Positions 1-20,700 of a stretch of DNA of 64,000 bases are shown here, in pieces. Below the pieces are notes generated by a model. That model was given only the letters and a program-made list of their open reading frames with translations. It was not told the DNA's origin and did not search any database. Location of the stretch: assembly GCA_013076295.1 (NCBI GenBank), contig RQOL01000828.1:4337219-4401218 (forward strand), written 5' to 3'. The translations under genes and the position numbers were made by a program. The DNA comes from Sanderia malayensis (taxonomy: Eukaryota > Cnidaria > Scyphozoa > Semaeostomeae > Pelagiidae). Every line of letters starts with the position of its first letter. The first letter of the stretch is position 1.

Positions 1-182
1 GCGTCACCAAGTGGTTGAAAACAGACATGGCCGATAATAAAGATATATCGGCTTCCATATAAACACTCAACCGAAACGAAACGAGTCATGCCGATATCAT
101 ATAAACACAAACAGCTCTCATCTCGGCTAAGCGAGATAACTCGCCTAGCCGATATATCGGTCTCCATATAAACAGGCCCTTA
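1..182. mobile_element. Right part of a Harbinger-like MITE cut by the window edge
   Basis: The right end (RC reading GGGCCTGTTTATATGG) abuts TTA at 180-182, matching the 3-bp TWA target of PIF/Harbinger elements. The interior repeats the words CCGATATATCGG and CCATATAAAC several times in both orientations, as a foldback MITE does. The left end lies outside the window, so the target duplication cannot be confirmed. No coding capacity is seen. Family assignment is by end sequence only. Confidence 0.5.
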
Positions 183-1231
183 GTCTGGCAATCTCAATAG
201 CATATGAAGGAAAACAATTGAATATTTCGTCATCTGCCCCATTGTTGGTGACGTTGCAACTATTGTGTCGTAGGATTGTAATACAACTTCACTATTCGTT
301 TTGAGAATCTAATAGCAGCAATTTCAAGTCAGACCTCAGAGTGACAATTCGAGTGAAAAATTGTTCAAAGAAAAGGTCGCTTCAAAATGAATGAAGTGGT
401 CTCCGATGGAGTTAAATGGAATCTTTCAAAAGTGTTGTTCCTTTTGTCAGAGCAGGGCAAATTTATTGCAAAACTACAGGCATTTTTTTATGTTTTTGAA
501 TCACCGGAGCTGAAAGAAGCGGCCTTACTATTAGTTTGCAGAAATTAATAGTAGGGCTACGGCATTAAGTGGGCTAGAAACCGTTGTAAAAAAAGGAAAT
601 GGCCGCACCGGCACCCATCAGACGCAAAACACCTGGAGAAAAACCTTTCTTGTAACCATATTTAGTCAATTTTGATTGGGTTTCGGGAGGATAGAACGGG
701 GCCAGGAAATTTTTTATAATTAAAAAAGGTAAACAATTTTATCATTCAAACATTTTTATTGTAGCAGCTGTTTAATTTGTCGAATGTCGTTGAAATACTT
801 TAACCAACAGTATGAGGGAAAGGCAGTTGATTCTCCTGGACTAACATTTTCCACCCACGTTGGCTTTTTGCGAGCGGAGCGAGCAAAAACTAATAGTACT
901 TTTATAGAGCTGCGCGCCGCCCCTGATTCCCATTTATCAAATTCTGTTGAATACACACTGTTTTTTTTATAAGAATAATGGTTATAACAATACTGGGGCT
1001 CAAAGTTTGCAAAAACAAATGAAAATTAAAAATTAACAATGGCCAACTTTGAGGTTCAGCAAAATTTATGGTTTTTCTTATGAAAAAGTGTGTAAGCAGA
1101 ATTTTAGGAAGGAAGGAACTTCACCCACATACAGCATGTTAACTTTGAATAATTCCGGCCCTATAGAACACTAAATGAATGGTAATCTATTTTTAAAAAC
1201 ATTGATATTTTCTGTTGTGCTTAAATCTTAC
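180..1231. other. Presumed BET intron 2 or downstream sequence; no exon seen
   Basis: Only short chance reading frames on both strands. I looked for the expected next BET exon (helix C of BD1, usually containing a VxMAxxLE-type stretch) on the minus strand and did not find it. Confidence 0.4.
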
Positions 1232-2133
1232 CTCACCAGGCTTATTGTACGTGTAACAGTTTTCAAATATTCTATTAAAATCCTCAACACATTCCTTTCC
1301 ACTGAAATACTCCTGGTTTTCAAGTTTTCTTTTGATTGTTCCAAGGTCCATTGGAACTTTTATTATATCATGGTAATCCTGAAATAATAGGTGAGAATAA
1401 ACGAATTTCACCTTATCATTTCCAAGCCAATGTGCTAGAATTTCAACACATGCAATAATTCAAACAACACATTTTAGGCTTTCCAGCTTGAGTAACAGGT
1501 ATCAGATAGCATCACAAACAATCCGTCCAAACAAACGCTCCCAAAATGTAAGATATTTTAGAAAAATAAAATATATATATTATATTAAACAATTGGTTGG
1601 AAAGTGAGATATATTTCGTTGCATTGTCTGTAGAAATTTTCATTTTCGTATTACCTAAATCTTTTTTCTGCAAAGTTCTGGGATGTACTATTTATAGTTT
1701 ATCGAGAGAGATGAGCAAAAGGGGCATTTTAAAAATCTACAAATATTTCCATAAATTCATTGAATCATGTAGAAAAGATGAAAAACTGGATATATCTCAC
1801 AATTCCGAAGCAAGGACCGCTACAGGCTTGCACTTGCTACTTCAATAAATCGATCTCTCACAAGAACTCGCGGCAAAATGTCTTGGCATGCAGCCCGGGC
1901 CTAAATACAGTCAGGATTATAACTTTGTCGACTAATATATTTATAGATCGACAGCGAATTATACTTACAGGCAAGTTTAGTTTTACAGTATCGACTGGAG
2001 CATGAAATGGCCAGGCAAAATTGTGTCTCCAAACCTGTCTCATAATCGTTTTCAGCAAATATTGCAACTGATTCGTGTTTCGACCTAATTTTTTCGGTTC
2101 TGGCTCCGAAGTGCTTGACGGTGGAGTAGTCAT
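1232..2133 (-). CDS. BET-family bromodomain gene, first two coding exons (BD1), continues off the left edge
   Basis: Exon 1 is 2133-1969 (55 codons, ATG preceded in frame by a TAA two codons upstream) and exon 2 is 1378-1232 (49 codons). Both junctions are GT-AG and phase 0. The joined protein reads as the first bromodomain of BRD2/3/4/T: NQLQYLL near residue 21, the WPF shelf at residues 41-43, VKLNLP, then [17 protein letters not shown]. The acetyl-lysine-binding asparagine is in [10 protein letters not shown] at the end of exon 2. BET proteins bind acetylated histones and recruit elongation factors in the nucleus. I found no exon for the last BD1 helix below 1232, so the rest lies outside the window or this is a fragment. 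Paralogue identity cannot be decided. Confidence 0.8.
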
Positions 2134-3811
2134 TTTTTATAACAATATTCCACTGCGGAATCAAACCTTTAGAGCATTTACCACGGTATAATTTCTTGCC
2201 AGAACGTCAGCAATAAATTTGAAAAACTCCAAACCTCCGCCGAGCTACCAAATGACGAAGATATCTCTTGCCATTTATACGCAACTCCTGTTTGCTTTCC
2301 TTTGTCCTGTTGCGAAATGTCGAAGCAAGTCGAAGTTTTATCACGATTTAACCGTCAAGTTCGCGTTTAATTCCATTAAGAACATTACTTTTGCAGTCCA
2401 AAAAACATCCACCAGCAGATGAATTATGTACGTTGGCTAAAGAAAACAAATAACACTTGAAAAGACGAAACGTCGATGGTGAAGACCCGGCCTTGCCCAA
2501 GGTGGCTTGACAAAAAGATAAAAAGCGCGCTTTGCAAACAAAAACGTATTTTCCGGAGACTAAGGACGGCAATACAGCTAAAAAGGATAGTTTGATAAAC
2601 CAACTTCTCAGACTTTGAAAATTTTCAAAAATTGTGCTGCAAAGATTTAAGATCTGTACGATTTACGTGAAAATGTTATGATCGTAAACCAGACGACATC
2701 AACATTTCAAAATGGCTGCTCGTCCCATATAATCAGCACTGTGAAAAATAATTTTCGAAATTGATTTATCAAGAATAGGATGATTGTAGAGGGTAAATAA
2801 CGCTACGATACCCTAATTGGGTTCTCCTTGTAGCATTCTCAATTATTCGTGAATTCTTTTAGGCTCCAGAATCCAACGATTGACGGGATACAGTAAAGTT
2901 CTCAATTTCTGTCTTCGTGGCGTTCTTCCATCTCGAAGAGCGCCGCCGCGCCACACTGCAGCTTTATGATTCAAAGGGATGGACCCCCTGCGAAGCAAAA
3001 CCATGACGTAATACATCACGTGAGGATTGCCCTCTATTCCCAAGAAGGAAGTAGAGTTTCTTTGGCATGGAATTTTTTTCTTTCTTCCTAATCCAATCAA
3101 ACGAAATGGAAATTTTATTCATTTGGCAACGGTTCTGCACGAGCTTTAACAAATGATCATCTTATTTAATACAGTCGAAAGAGGGAGTTTAACCGTTGCC
3201 ACGCCAGAAATAAAAGCTAAAAAAAATTATCAATGTGAATATATCCCAGGACATACATTTGGAAATTATACAACGAAATATATATTTATACATAAAAATT
3301 TAAAATACCGCCAAGTATAAATAAATCAGGATATTGAATATTCTAACTAAAAACATCGGAATTTGATAATCCTAAAGAATTGTAGAATTCGAATATTGAA
3401 ACTCAACTTCGTAAGTGTTTATTATTACAAGAATTTGAATTCAACTCCAAAGATTAAATACCCGACATGGGCCTCCTCCTTTGAGTGATATAAAATTCGA
3501 TACCGAGTTCTTTCGGAACAGTATCATAAATTCTTGCAATGTTAAATGATCCTTGCATTATATGGCGTGACCTGTCGTGTTGTGTCAAATTTCATCCAAC
3601 AATATGTTAATCCATTCATTTGAATTTGTCCTCATCGCTATCTCTCTCGATTCCCTGTGTTATCCGCATGCCATTATCAGAATCATCTCGCCTCATTAAC
3701 ATATATTTGAATCATAGACTGTAGCCCTTATAACATCCATCTTCATGTCCATCAATGTGGCCCAGGGCCCATGCTTGGCGTGCCTCGATTTGACTTTACA
3801 CATCCTCGTTT
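2134..3811. other. Intergenic gap between BET 5' end and SCaMC 3' end
   Basis: About 1.7 kb of AT-rich DNA between two minus-strand genes. It should contain the BET promoter and the 3' UTR of the carrier. No convincing ORF, RNA gene or repeat was recognised; reading frames here are short and lack family resemblance. Confidence 0.4.
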
Positions 3812-9905
<6,094 letters not shown>

Positions 9906-11708
9906 GTTGGCAAGTGCTCAAACTGAAGCCACCAACACTTCTCTATCTTTTCCTTTCTCCAAATCGAGGTACATTCCATTGAGCAGGGGGCTCTATTGAT
10001 AAAATTATCTGAAAATACTTTTAAAAAATATTGACGAACAAATTAAAATTTTCAGTTTTATGAACAATAGCTTGATTAAAGCATTTTCGAAAAATTATAT
10101 ATTGCACATAGAGCCTCAAATGAAGCTTCAAAGCAATATTAATTCAATTCATAATGATATCTTAAGCACTTACACAAAGTTGAAGTTTCCCCGTCAAAAT
10201 TGGTTGCTGAGTCACACCATGCTCACACCCTTCTTTGCGACTTGCAAACTTGCAAACCAAGATCACAATTTGGCAAAAAACCCCAATATCATACAACATT
10301 ACCATGAAATTGATGGCTCATTGTGGTCTGCAATTTTAGACTGGTTCTTATGGAATTCTTTTCTACATTGGAGTATCATACCAATATCTTTTATTTTCTA
10401 TTACTGCGAGATATTGCACTTTTATGGTCTACCTTGAAACCACCCACTAAGACACAAGAAACGAAAGAGTATATATATAATAAGCCTACATAAAATAAAA
10501 TTTGTTAAATCTAAAATTTACCTCGAACAAACACCAAGATAAGACCATGTTTGTCCATTTTGTATATTATTCACTGGCATATGGAACAAACTGTCGCAAA
10601 CTCCAAAAATGACGACGTTTGAAAGAAAATATAGCAAACAAAAGATTAAGTTTTAGTAACCTCAAATTTTGTTGCAAAATATCATATAATACTCTATATG
10701 CGAGGAATATATTCAAAATTACATCATTTTACTGTACTTAGCTTATCTTTAAAATAACTTAGCAAAATATCTCAGCTTATAGCCACGTGGCGTATGGGAT
10801 AAATATTGAAATAAAAAATAAGAGAAAAATAAAATAGTGTCAATAATGTCTTTCCAAAGAGCCTTCAAATTGCGTTAGCTTTGCAATATATTAAAAATGA
10901 CTAATATGAGTAAACTAGAAACAAGAAAGTAAAAATGTACATTAATCATGTTAAAACATGTGTTGCTATAAAATCAACCAGAATAAAAAACAGAACATTG
11001 TACGGCAATTTAGACTCCAAAAATAACGGAATATAATTAGGGACAAAACATATTAATTAAATCAGATCCTATATCGCTGGTAAATAGACAGATTGCGACC
11101 AATCCCACTCTTTCATTTATAACCACGGAATGCTGGTAAATCAGATAATAATTCTGACCCCAGACATTCGTTGACTAAAGATACTATGACAAAGACCAAC
11201 GACTGACAAAGATTAAAATATTTCCAGCTACTGAGACTCGAGAACAATGGGATTCGGTACAAAATTGGACTTCTTATTTTCATATCCATCTATTGCCATA
11301 TGCAAGGTCTCTTTTGACGATCTATTGACCCAGTCAAGGTCTCTGTTCATATTATTATAGACCGCTGCGTAAACTGAAAAAACCGGTCTTTAATCAGTGC
11401 CTTCACCTCACTCCATAGACCACAAGGTATAATCATGTCAAACCCACAACAACGAAAGAACCAGCGCACCCAAAGTAATCACGACCAATTTATTGCGTTT
11501 TCTCGCTTGAATTTGTTGCCAACGTTTGTAGCAATGCAACTATTTTCTTTGACATTTGTAACAATGCAACTTTCACGCCAAAAGTCAGGAATTCCTCCGA
11601 GGTCTGGGCTCTATATTGCCTTGTGACGACAGATGTACTTGGTTCATCCTTTTTTACCAACAGCCTCGTATTCAGTCTCAGTCTCGTTCCCAACCATCAT
11701 AATTTGCT
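9906..11708. other. Intergenic gap between SCaMC 5' end and AKNA-like 3' end
   Basis: AT-rich DNA expected to hold the SCaMC promoter and the AKNA-like 3' UTR. A 125-codon open frame on the plus strand at 10060-10437 has no recognisable motif and sits in low-complexity sequence; I do not call it a gene. No RNA gene seen. Confidence 0.4.
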
Positions 11709-14700
11709 TTAAAACTCGCTGTGACCAGATTTGATTAAGTCACTTGCCAACGTGTTCAATATTCGTCTGGATATCCGTTGCATTCCGCTTGCTGCTTGGC
11801 CAGCCTCGTTTAGAGAATCATTGATACGCCAGCCATTGATCTGAGCAGATAAAGTGTAACGATCATAAGAAGAAATAAATTAACAATAAATCTAATCAGA
11901 TGAACATTGCCACATCAGAGTGTATTGTTCTAGAAATCCAATTAATTGCCTAAAACGTTGAATCCGATCCAATTGCAATTTCAACGACAAGGATTCCTCA
12001 TTGAAGCTCATAATATCCAATGCATTACCAATGACCCAACATAGTATATTCATTTCAAGAACCTGACAGTTAAAAGCGACCCCACAGACTACGCGGTGAT
12101 ATCTTTGTGTAATTAGGAGTTAGGTGACACGTGGACCCAGTTAACATAACTTGAAGGGTGCCAAAAACTTAAACAAAAGCAAGCATGATCAACCCAGTTA
12201 ATCTCTTGATAAAAGAACTCCTAAACTACGTAGATATCACTTTTATAATTAAATGACTGGTATTATTTTACACGAAAATCATTGTCAAGTATTCTCACCT
12301 TATTCAAGCTTCGCCTGGAACTTCTGCTTCGACTTCTTGATTTGCTTCGACCCCTGGACCTAAAATGATGCAATATTTCCATAAAGAACTTTCATAAAAT
12401 AAGAAATAATGAAACAATAGCCTGGATATACAGATAAAACAAATGTGCAACGCAAATGAGCAATACCTGCGGACAGGACAGTTTATAAACATAGGGAGAA
12501 GAGTTTGTATGCAGTTCTCAAAAGATTGAGATGTTAGGATTAAGTGAAAAATCTTACCGACTTCTGTGCTCATCCTCATCACTGCTGTAATCACTGGAAG
12601 AAACGACTTTTGAACGATTCGTTTCGTGAAATGTGTGAATGTGATGAACTGTATTCGCCACGGGGTAAACAGGGGTCGCCCCTTTTGTCACCACGTCAGA
12701 AATCACCCTGATAGTAGATAGAAAGGAAGGTTGAATAATAAACAAAGAAGTATTTAGTAAAAAGAAATAAAAAAATATATAAACTAAGGATCTCACTGCA
12801 ACTTCGCAGCTATCTCTGACAAATTAATTGCATTCAAGGCAGATGTGTATGGGGTCCAACAATTAACAAATTCACTCATTCTCAAATGGCTAAACTGGCT
12901 AAACTCACACCTAAGAAATTGGCGGGCTCTTGCAATGCGTTCACTACAAACTTCAACGTTTTGATACTCGAACTCAACATCCTTGCAAATTCTTACCAGT
13001 ATGGGGAATTATTTGAGTAGGGGGCATACTCGAAGGGGGTGGGGGTACTCGAGGATTTACGGCATGAGATTAAAGATATAGCTATTATACCTGTAAGTTT
13101 TTGGATCTGTTGAATATGCAATAGGAGTCGTTGGACTATGATGAACAACGCGAGTCGTTGGGCTATGATGAACAATATGAGTCTCTCTTGCATGTGGAGT
13201 TGAAGTGACAAAGCCAGGCTGTGCAGTCTTGACGATTGCAGATTCTTGCGGTCGAAACACAGTAACAGAGGCCCCGGGATCGAGAAAATCACGTGGAAAT
13301 ACATAGCTACCGTGCTGGTGATAACCAGTGCCAGAGCAGATCGGACAAACGGGGGTTATCACTGAAGGAGTCGGATGCGATTGGGCTGATGGTGTTGGTG
13401 GAATTGTAATATTGTGCCTGGCATCTTCACGCATGCGCATATCCCGTGCCAATGCATCGATTCTCGACTTCAGCTCTTCGTAATGTTGATTGGTATGGTC
13501 CAGTTGTTCATTTTCGTGATTAATTTTATGAACACGTTGCTTTTCTTTGATTGTTTCAGCGCTCCGGTCAAGCTGCTCGCTTAAATCTTGTATCTTTTGC
13601 TTCAGTTCGTCGAATATGGGATTTGTCGTGTTGCTTTCAGCCGGACGATTGTCACCACGAGTGTCTGACCGACCTAGGTCGTGTCGTATTTGATCAGCGA
13701 GAACCTGCGCACGACTCAATCTGGCTATCTCGCTGCGAAGGAGCTGGAGTTCTTCTCTTAAAGGCTCGGCGTAATAACTACAAAAATATAGCGAATGTAA
13801 AATAAATGAATCACTGTCCACAATAAATAGAACACCCATACATTGGATCAGCCACGGGTTAAGATAAGACGCAATTGACAAGACCTCTGTCTGAATATCA
13901 ATGGGTAAAATTTAGCAAACGTATAGCTGAAAACGTCAAGTGTTCACCTCTCTGTTCTTTGGCCCACGCTTGATCTTCTCAAAGGTTCATTGTGGTTATC
14001 ACTTCTTGTACTCTTCTCTTGTGGTCTTGTGCTAAAAGAGCGGTCACTTCTTGGTCCTGCAAAACAGAGAAATAAATACAACGTAAGAGCAATTGAATTT
14101 ACTTTCACTTCGGTAAGACTGTAATCCACTACATGAAATTCAGAGTACACTGAGTTGACATGCTTGATTATAACTACAAGGCAAGGACTTCAAGTAGGAA
14201 CATCCTAATGACCTAAACTCTATTTTTATTCGCAAATCCTGCTGATCCTAACCCTAGCCATAACCCTAACCCAAAGCCTGACCCTGATCCTAACCCTAAC
14301 CCTAACCATAACCCACCTAGCCCTAGCCACAACGTTAAGCTTACCCCTTTACCCTAAACATGGTCAATAGAAAAATTGTATTGATTGTATCGACTATGCC
14401 CTAGACTTTAACCCTAAGCATCAGAGCATCCACTTACAACTAAAACTACGTAAAGATAAAGTCCACACAAAGGACTGGCGTATGTAGAGATGTCCCTTCT
14501 GTCTATAACAGAGGTCTGCTTTACTACCGGGCAACCTGGGTGTCCTAAATGGAAAGGTTTACACAACTGTTATTGGCTGTGTGTGTTTGTTCGACTTATA
14601 CGAAACACGTGAACAGTAATTAGACTGGATTAATCTTCCTTGTCACGACACAGTTGAAACCAATATGACATGGTTGAGATGGATTATCAAACATTGATTT

Positions 14701-17700
14701 ATTGATCATTTTACATCTATTGAATCAAAATCGATTCTATTTTCTCTTCCTCGCTTGCCCCGCCCACTGGTGAATTGAAAACCAAAATAGCATGCATGTA
14801 GCAAAAATAAATGAAATTAATTCATCCTTACCACTGCGAGTTATCTTATCCTCCTCTCTGTTGCTATATGTTGACGTGGGTGAGCTTTGAGGTCTTCGCG
14901 CCCTCGGCCCAGGCAACGCTACATAGGAATCATCCTCTTGGTATATGACGGACAGCCTTGGCTCAGTACTTGCAAACGATGGCCTTTTGTGATCTCGCCT
15001 CGGCTTTAATCGTTCCCGAAAACTATAATGATTATCGTGATTATAGCTGTCGCTTGTTGTTATCGGGCGATGAATTGGCGAAGATTCCACAGAGAGCACT
15101 CGCATCGGTGCTCGGTGTTGCGAGCCAATACTTGTCATGTCATCCGAGAGGCGACGACCGTCGTGCTGCTGTTCTCGTGCATTTATCGGCTGATTGGGTA
15201 TAACCGAACTCCCACCGTCAATCTCTGAATAACGATCCCATGACTCCTGCTCTGGAGAGCTTTTCGCGCCTTTGTTCGCCATTTTAGATTTCCTGAGATG
15301 GCGTGGATGATGCTTTCGTTCACTCGTTACCAGTTTCTCGCTGTGGTGGGCAGCAGTTGGAGGATTCAGTTGTGTATTTTGCTCTCGCATCTCCTTCCCC
15401 TCGTCGCTTTGGTATATTCCTTGCGTTTGACTCAGCATAGGCCTAGTTTCTGCTTGCAACACGGTTTTCTGTTGTCGACTGCCATTGTGCAACTCCTGCG
15501 ACCGCAACGTTCCTTCTGAGCCAACAAAACCGCTGTCAACATTACTGTCCGCAGTATTAGGCCGATGCCTTAAGCCGTATATATTACCCTTTGGTTGATC
15601 GATCAAACTCGGTACTTTATCTTGTTCCGAGTAAGCACTACTATTCACACGGTCCGCTCTTGTATTTGCTAAAGATTCCTCACTACTTGAATTCCGCAAC
15701 GGAGCAGACCTACCTTTAGACATCCGGCTCCCGGGCCTTGAACTCTGCTTGCGTCCATCGCTGTAACTGTCCCGGTGTGAATTGCGAGACGAATTTGTTC
15801 GGTTCGCATTAGTTGGCTTACCATACGCGGGCCATTGGGCACTTTCTTTTCCGACCGGAGTTGCAATAGACTTATCGTATTCATCAAGCGGACTCGAAGT
15901 CGCAGTGGGACCGGGCTGATTGTGATCCGGTGTTATACTCGGTCTTTTACCTTGCACTGAACTATGTCGAGATAAATGGTTGTCGCGTTTAGTCCGGCTG
16001 TTAGCTCGAGAATCCCGGCTGTTGTTTCTGTCATCTTTCCAGTCCGATAACCTGAATAACATAAAATATATGTCTCTTTATCAATTGTCTAAAGAACAAG
16101 ACCACAAAGCTATAAACTCTAAAGTAAAAGAAACTATGAGATTACAATAGGAGAGCTTTCATCAACGAAAAATAAACAGATGTAATTAGATGGAAACAAG
16201 TACATCACGCATATTCGATCATTTCAAAAATAAAAATGATGTGAGGTCTCAAAATTGTTTATTATTTATTTAAAAATTATTCATTTATTTAGTTAGAAGT
16301 GTTTTGTTGCACTTCGTTTTTGGAAGGTCGCAATGTTTTCATTTTGAAAAGAGGCAGCATTTTAATAATTTTTAGGTAGGATTTGAATTGAACGAGTTTC
16401 ATTTTTGATAAATTTTGAATCCGTGTACATTATACTTTCTCGAACTAAAATAAGGTAACAGAGCGTCAGATCTAACAACAATAAAAGACACAAATATTCT
16501 TTTTTCTGATATCTTACTTCAATTTAGTCCAACAAAAGTATAATACGTAACCACCACCAACCACCATAAGTCCCACACTCAAAAGTATTCAAGTCAGTGC
16601 ATTTAAGCAATCGAATACAGAGACAGGGTCAAAAAACAATACCAGATGCAGTTATGCTACGCGCGACAAGCAATTGTCAAAATTGATACTTTGACCTAAA
16701 TTAACTGGGTTTTACTATAGCATACAAGAAAGGTAATTAAACAAATTAAATAACGTGACTAATTAAGCTGCCGCGTGAAATGGCAATATTTCCTAATCTG
16801 CGCCCTTAAACTACGATTTTCAAATCCCCAGTTGAGCTTGGCGGATTAACACGTGGTCAAAGTGCAGATCGATTTTTAAACTCCCGATTGTTAGCACGTG
16901 TCATCGAATTCGAATCCACAGACCCGATGTTAATTCCACCACTCTTCGAAAGTCTTAGCATTGCAACATTCTTCCTTGCAGCATGCACTGCTATGCTACA
17001 CGTCGATTACAAGATAAACCAACCCATTGTAAAATAAATCCGCAAGACACCTTACGTGGATCAGCATATTACCAAAACATAGCAGAGATTGCACAATCAG
17101 TCGCTTGGCTTAATTAGCTACAAAACGTGACTCAGCATTGATCTATCAATACGAAGTCTTTCTGATCGGTTTCGCTGTCATTCTACCAATACCAGAGCCG
17201 TTTGATATCAGATTCAAATCGACTTTTGGTCTGTTGAGCAGGGCTAGTTTATGATTCGCCTGGCTGCGAGAATTATTCGCCAAAGACTCCTCCGCATTCG
17301 CCAAGCAAACCGGACGAAGTCGCTTGTCAAACTCTGAGATGTTCTCAGTGCTGTTGTATGGGGATATCAACGGTGTACTGCTACTCGATGTCGTATTTTC
17401 ATTAGAGTCGAGCCGCAATGTCTCTGTCATAAACCCCTTGCGATGCTCTTCGGATTTTCTTCTACCTGGTTTACTCTGCTTGCCACTAGTATTTCTATTA
17501 TAACTCTCCAAAGATCTCAAACAGTCGAAGCTTTTACTGGACCAAGATGGCCTAGGCGTTGATGGTCGATGTTTACAGGGTGTAACAACGGTCGACTTAC
17601 TTCTGTTCGTCAAATTGCCTTGATTGCCACAAAGAGGTGGGAGGGACAGGGCGTCGTGCGACTGTAGTCGTTGATTGATGCAAGTTGCCGGTCTCTTTAT

Positions 17701-20700
17701 CGAGAATACTTCATCATGCTCTTTAGTCACCGGTAATTCATCTTTTAAATCCTCGCTAATTGTCGGCAGATTCGATAGAGCTGTTTCCGAATCGCCTTCT
17801 GATCTGACCATTCTGATTCTTTGCAGCACGTGTTTCGATTGAAGGTTCTGCTGCAAGTTGACGTCGATCAAATCACTCGAGCCATTTTTCGTCTCTGCGT
17901 GGTTCATCGTGAACATCTTTGATAAAAACGGCAGTTGAAATATAGCAATCGTCCCAAACCTTTCCTCAAGTTCAGCCTTATTATCCAAAAATTCCTAAAC
18001 GTAGCTATTTTCCAAATTAAACCTTTCAAAACGAATCCTCGAAATCCAGGCTTCCAAAACGAATCCTCGAAATCCAGGTTTCCAAAACGAATCCTCGAAA
18101 TTCAAGCTTCCAAAATGTATCAACTATCAATGTCCGTCTTCGTGGCATAAAAAAATAACAAGGCAGTTCAATTGCCAGTGCAGGCAAAATTATTTATCCA
18201 ATCCTTTTTTACAACACACTGTGTGATCTATGCCGGTGCATATACCGACCAAATGAATGCCTTTCAGGAAACACAAATATCTGTAGCAGCAACAGTACTT
18301 AAAACAACTGAGATTTCAAAAATTGATTGCAAATAATCGAAGATAAGTAATCTTGAATTCGCAAACCATTTCCTTTATCAATAAGCTAAATTGTTTCTGA
18401 ATATTCCAAGATCTGTTGCCACTCCACTACGATTGGTAGAGAACGGTTTATTTCCAAGTTGTGTTTGTGTTGAACGTGCTTCCCTCGAAATATCCAGAAA
18501 TTGCTTTATCAATAGACGTTTTGCGAGATTTATCTCAAACAAGGATTCCAAATTCGACTTTCCAAATCAATAACACAAGGCAATAGTTTCTTTGTTGCTG
18601 CAGATAGTTTCTGTTCGTTTTTCTTTTTCCCACCGAGACAAAACCAAGTTAGTCTTCGCAGTAATAATTCAAAATACAAACACGAACAGTTATCTGGTGC
18701 GTGTCGTGTGTTTAAAAAAGTAATTCTGCCAAACGTTAATAGCTGTAAATTATCTCAACTGACGAGCGATGTTGAGTCCGAGCTTGCCTCTGTTCCGTGC
18801 AGCGCGGTGAATCGAATGATTGACATTAGCAAAGATTGACAGTGCACAAGTGGTCAGCCACAAAGATTAGTCAAACACAGTCTCACTCAGGACAAAATTA
18901 TCATTTTAGATAAATTTGAATAATGGCCACTTCTTCTATTTGAAGGGAAAGCCTGATTATCACTGAGCAAGCCAAGGTCTCCGACGGTCCAAGTAAACCT
19001 GCTTAGAACGACCAGAACTATTTTGCAGCATCCGTTAGCGACAGCTACCTTCTCATCAGAAGAAACTTGCTTAGAAATTTAATTTAAAAATTTTAAATCG
19101 GCCACTACAGTGTTACTATGAAAGGTATAAACTGAATTAAACCAGATCAAAATACCACGCAATGCAATGAATCAGAGAGAGATAAGCCGCAGGATTAAAA
19201 GCCCGGGACCTCTTATGCTAAATCTCATTAAAGATGGCGGGATTTTAGAATTGCAACATGGCATCAGATCAGTGCATACCTGTCCCTCACTGAGCAAACA
19301 TACCGTTATTTCGGCAATTAAGCTTTGAAAATTTCGGGACACAGTTACAATGGAATCCGACATATCGAGAGCCTAAGAAACCTATATTTTGTTTCGTGAT
19401 TTTGCTATCAGAAAACGTTTGAGCGTCATTAATATACTACGAAGCAATCTAACGCGGGGAAAGATGTTCAGCTCAGTTTCCTCCAACATCGAAATTCACG
19501 ACTCGTTAATTCGAGATTCTATTGTACAAATATGTACAAATATTAAACTTTTAGCGATAATAAAAAAAGCTGTGAAAAGACCCTTCAGCTGACTAATCAA
19601 CAAAGAATATAATCAGAAGGAAGAACAAATTCGTCAATATTGACTGTAATTGTGTGCAGGCCCATGACAAAGACCCTTGGTATATAAGAAATTGTAGAAT
19701 GTATGTAGAAAGATTAATTTAAAGTGCAAGGCAGGGCTTTAAAATGTTTATTACGCGTATTTGACCTTTTTGAATATTTGTTTAACATGAGTTGAGAATC
19801 TGTTATGACTTTCAGAATTCTCAAGAAAATGCCGCCTATCTTTGTTTAGCCTCGAAATGAAACATGATTCTGCACAGGTTTCAGCCTGTGAAACAGAGCA
19901 ACGAAAATAGACAAGCCAATCTCAGAACCCACGTGAAACTTTTAACTATCTGTATATCTAAGGATGATAATTTTATCACAAGTTGTTCCTGAGCAAATGC
20001 AAAAATAGCCTCTCATTGGAAACAACCTCGTATTGAAGAAGAGCCTCATACTGACACAAATAATTCTCTACAGATTACAGATAATATACACCTTTCATCA
20101 AAGCCTTTAAATATAGAGAGTTTTTTGAAACTGGAATTTAAAAATTCAGAAGCTGGTAACTCAAGACATGAATTGTAATTCTATCAGATCGTTAAACAGC
20201 CTTCAATTGATAACAGTCAGTAAATTTCAGAAAACAAAATAGTCATTAAGCGTCTTCATATTCCAGAAAAACCCATTTTATCATATTAATCATAATTAAA
20301 ACATTTTAAAACCCATATTTAATATCAGATTTATAAGCCATGGTATGTGAATAGTTTTTATAGTTTTATACTTGGTTGTCATTATCAAATCTGCTTCACA
20401 AGGAGGTTATGTGGTTGAAATTCCATCAAAAAGACAGGTCCAAAATTCTGTGTCCGAAAATTAAACCGTCCGACATTTTTGAGGATTAATGTTCGTTAAA
20501 CGTCGCTCTTCTCATGCACCGAATCAAATACAATTAAGTTCGGCAGTGGAGCGACTCTGGAGCGGCAGCAAGTTAAACGTCGAAATTAATTGTCGCCCCT
20601 AATAGCATGTAACAATAGATAGAACACTACTGCTTCCGTTGCAATTTTTATTGTTCAAAGGTTCAAGAACGTTCAAGTTGGACGTGTCGTCGCTCCTAAT

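Noticed and set aside
10060..10437. 125-codon plus-strand open frame upstream of SCaMC
   Set aside because: AT-rich sequence with no motif, no splice context and no family resemblance; most likely chance.
14232..14360. True chromosome end
   Set aside because: Hexamers are degenerate and flanked by exons of one gene on both sides; interstitial repeat.
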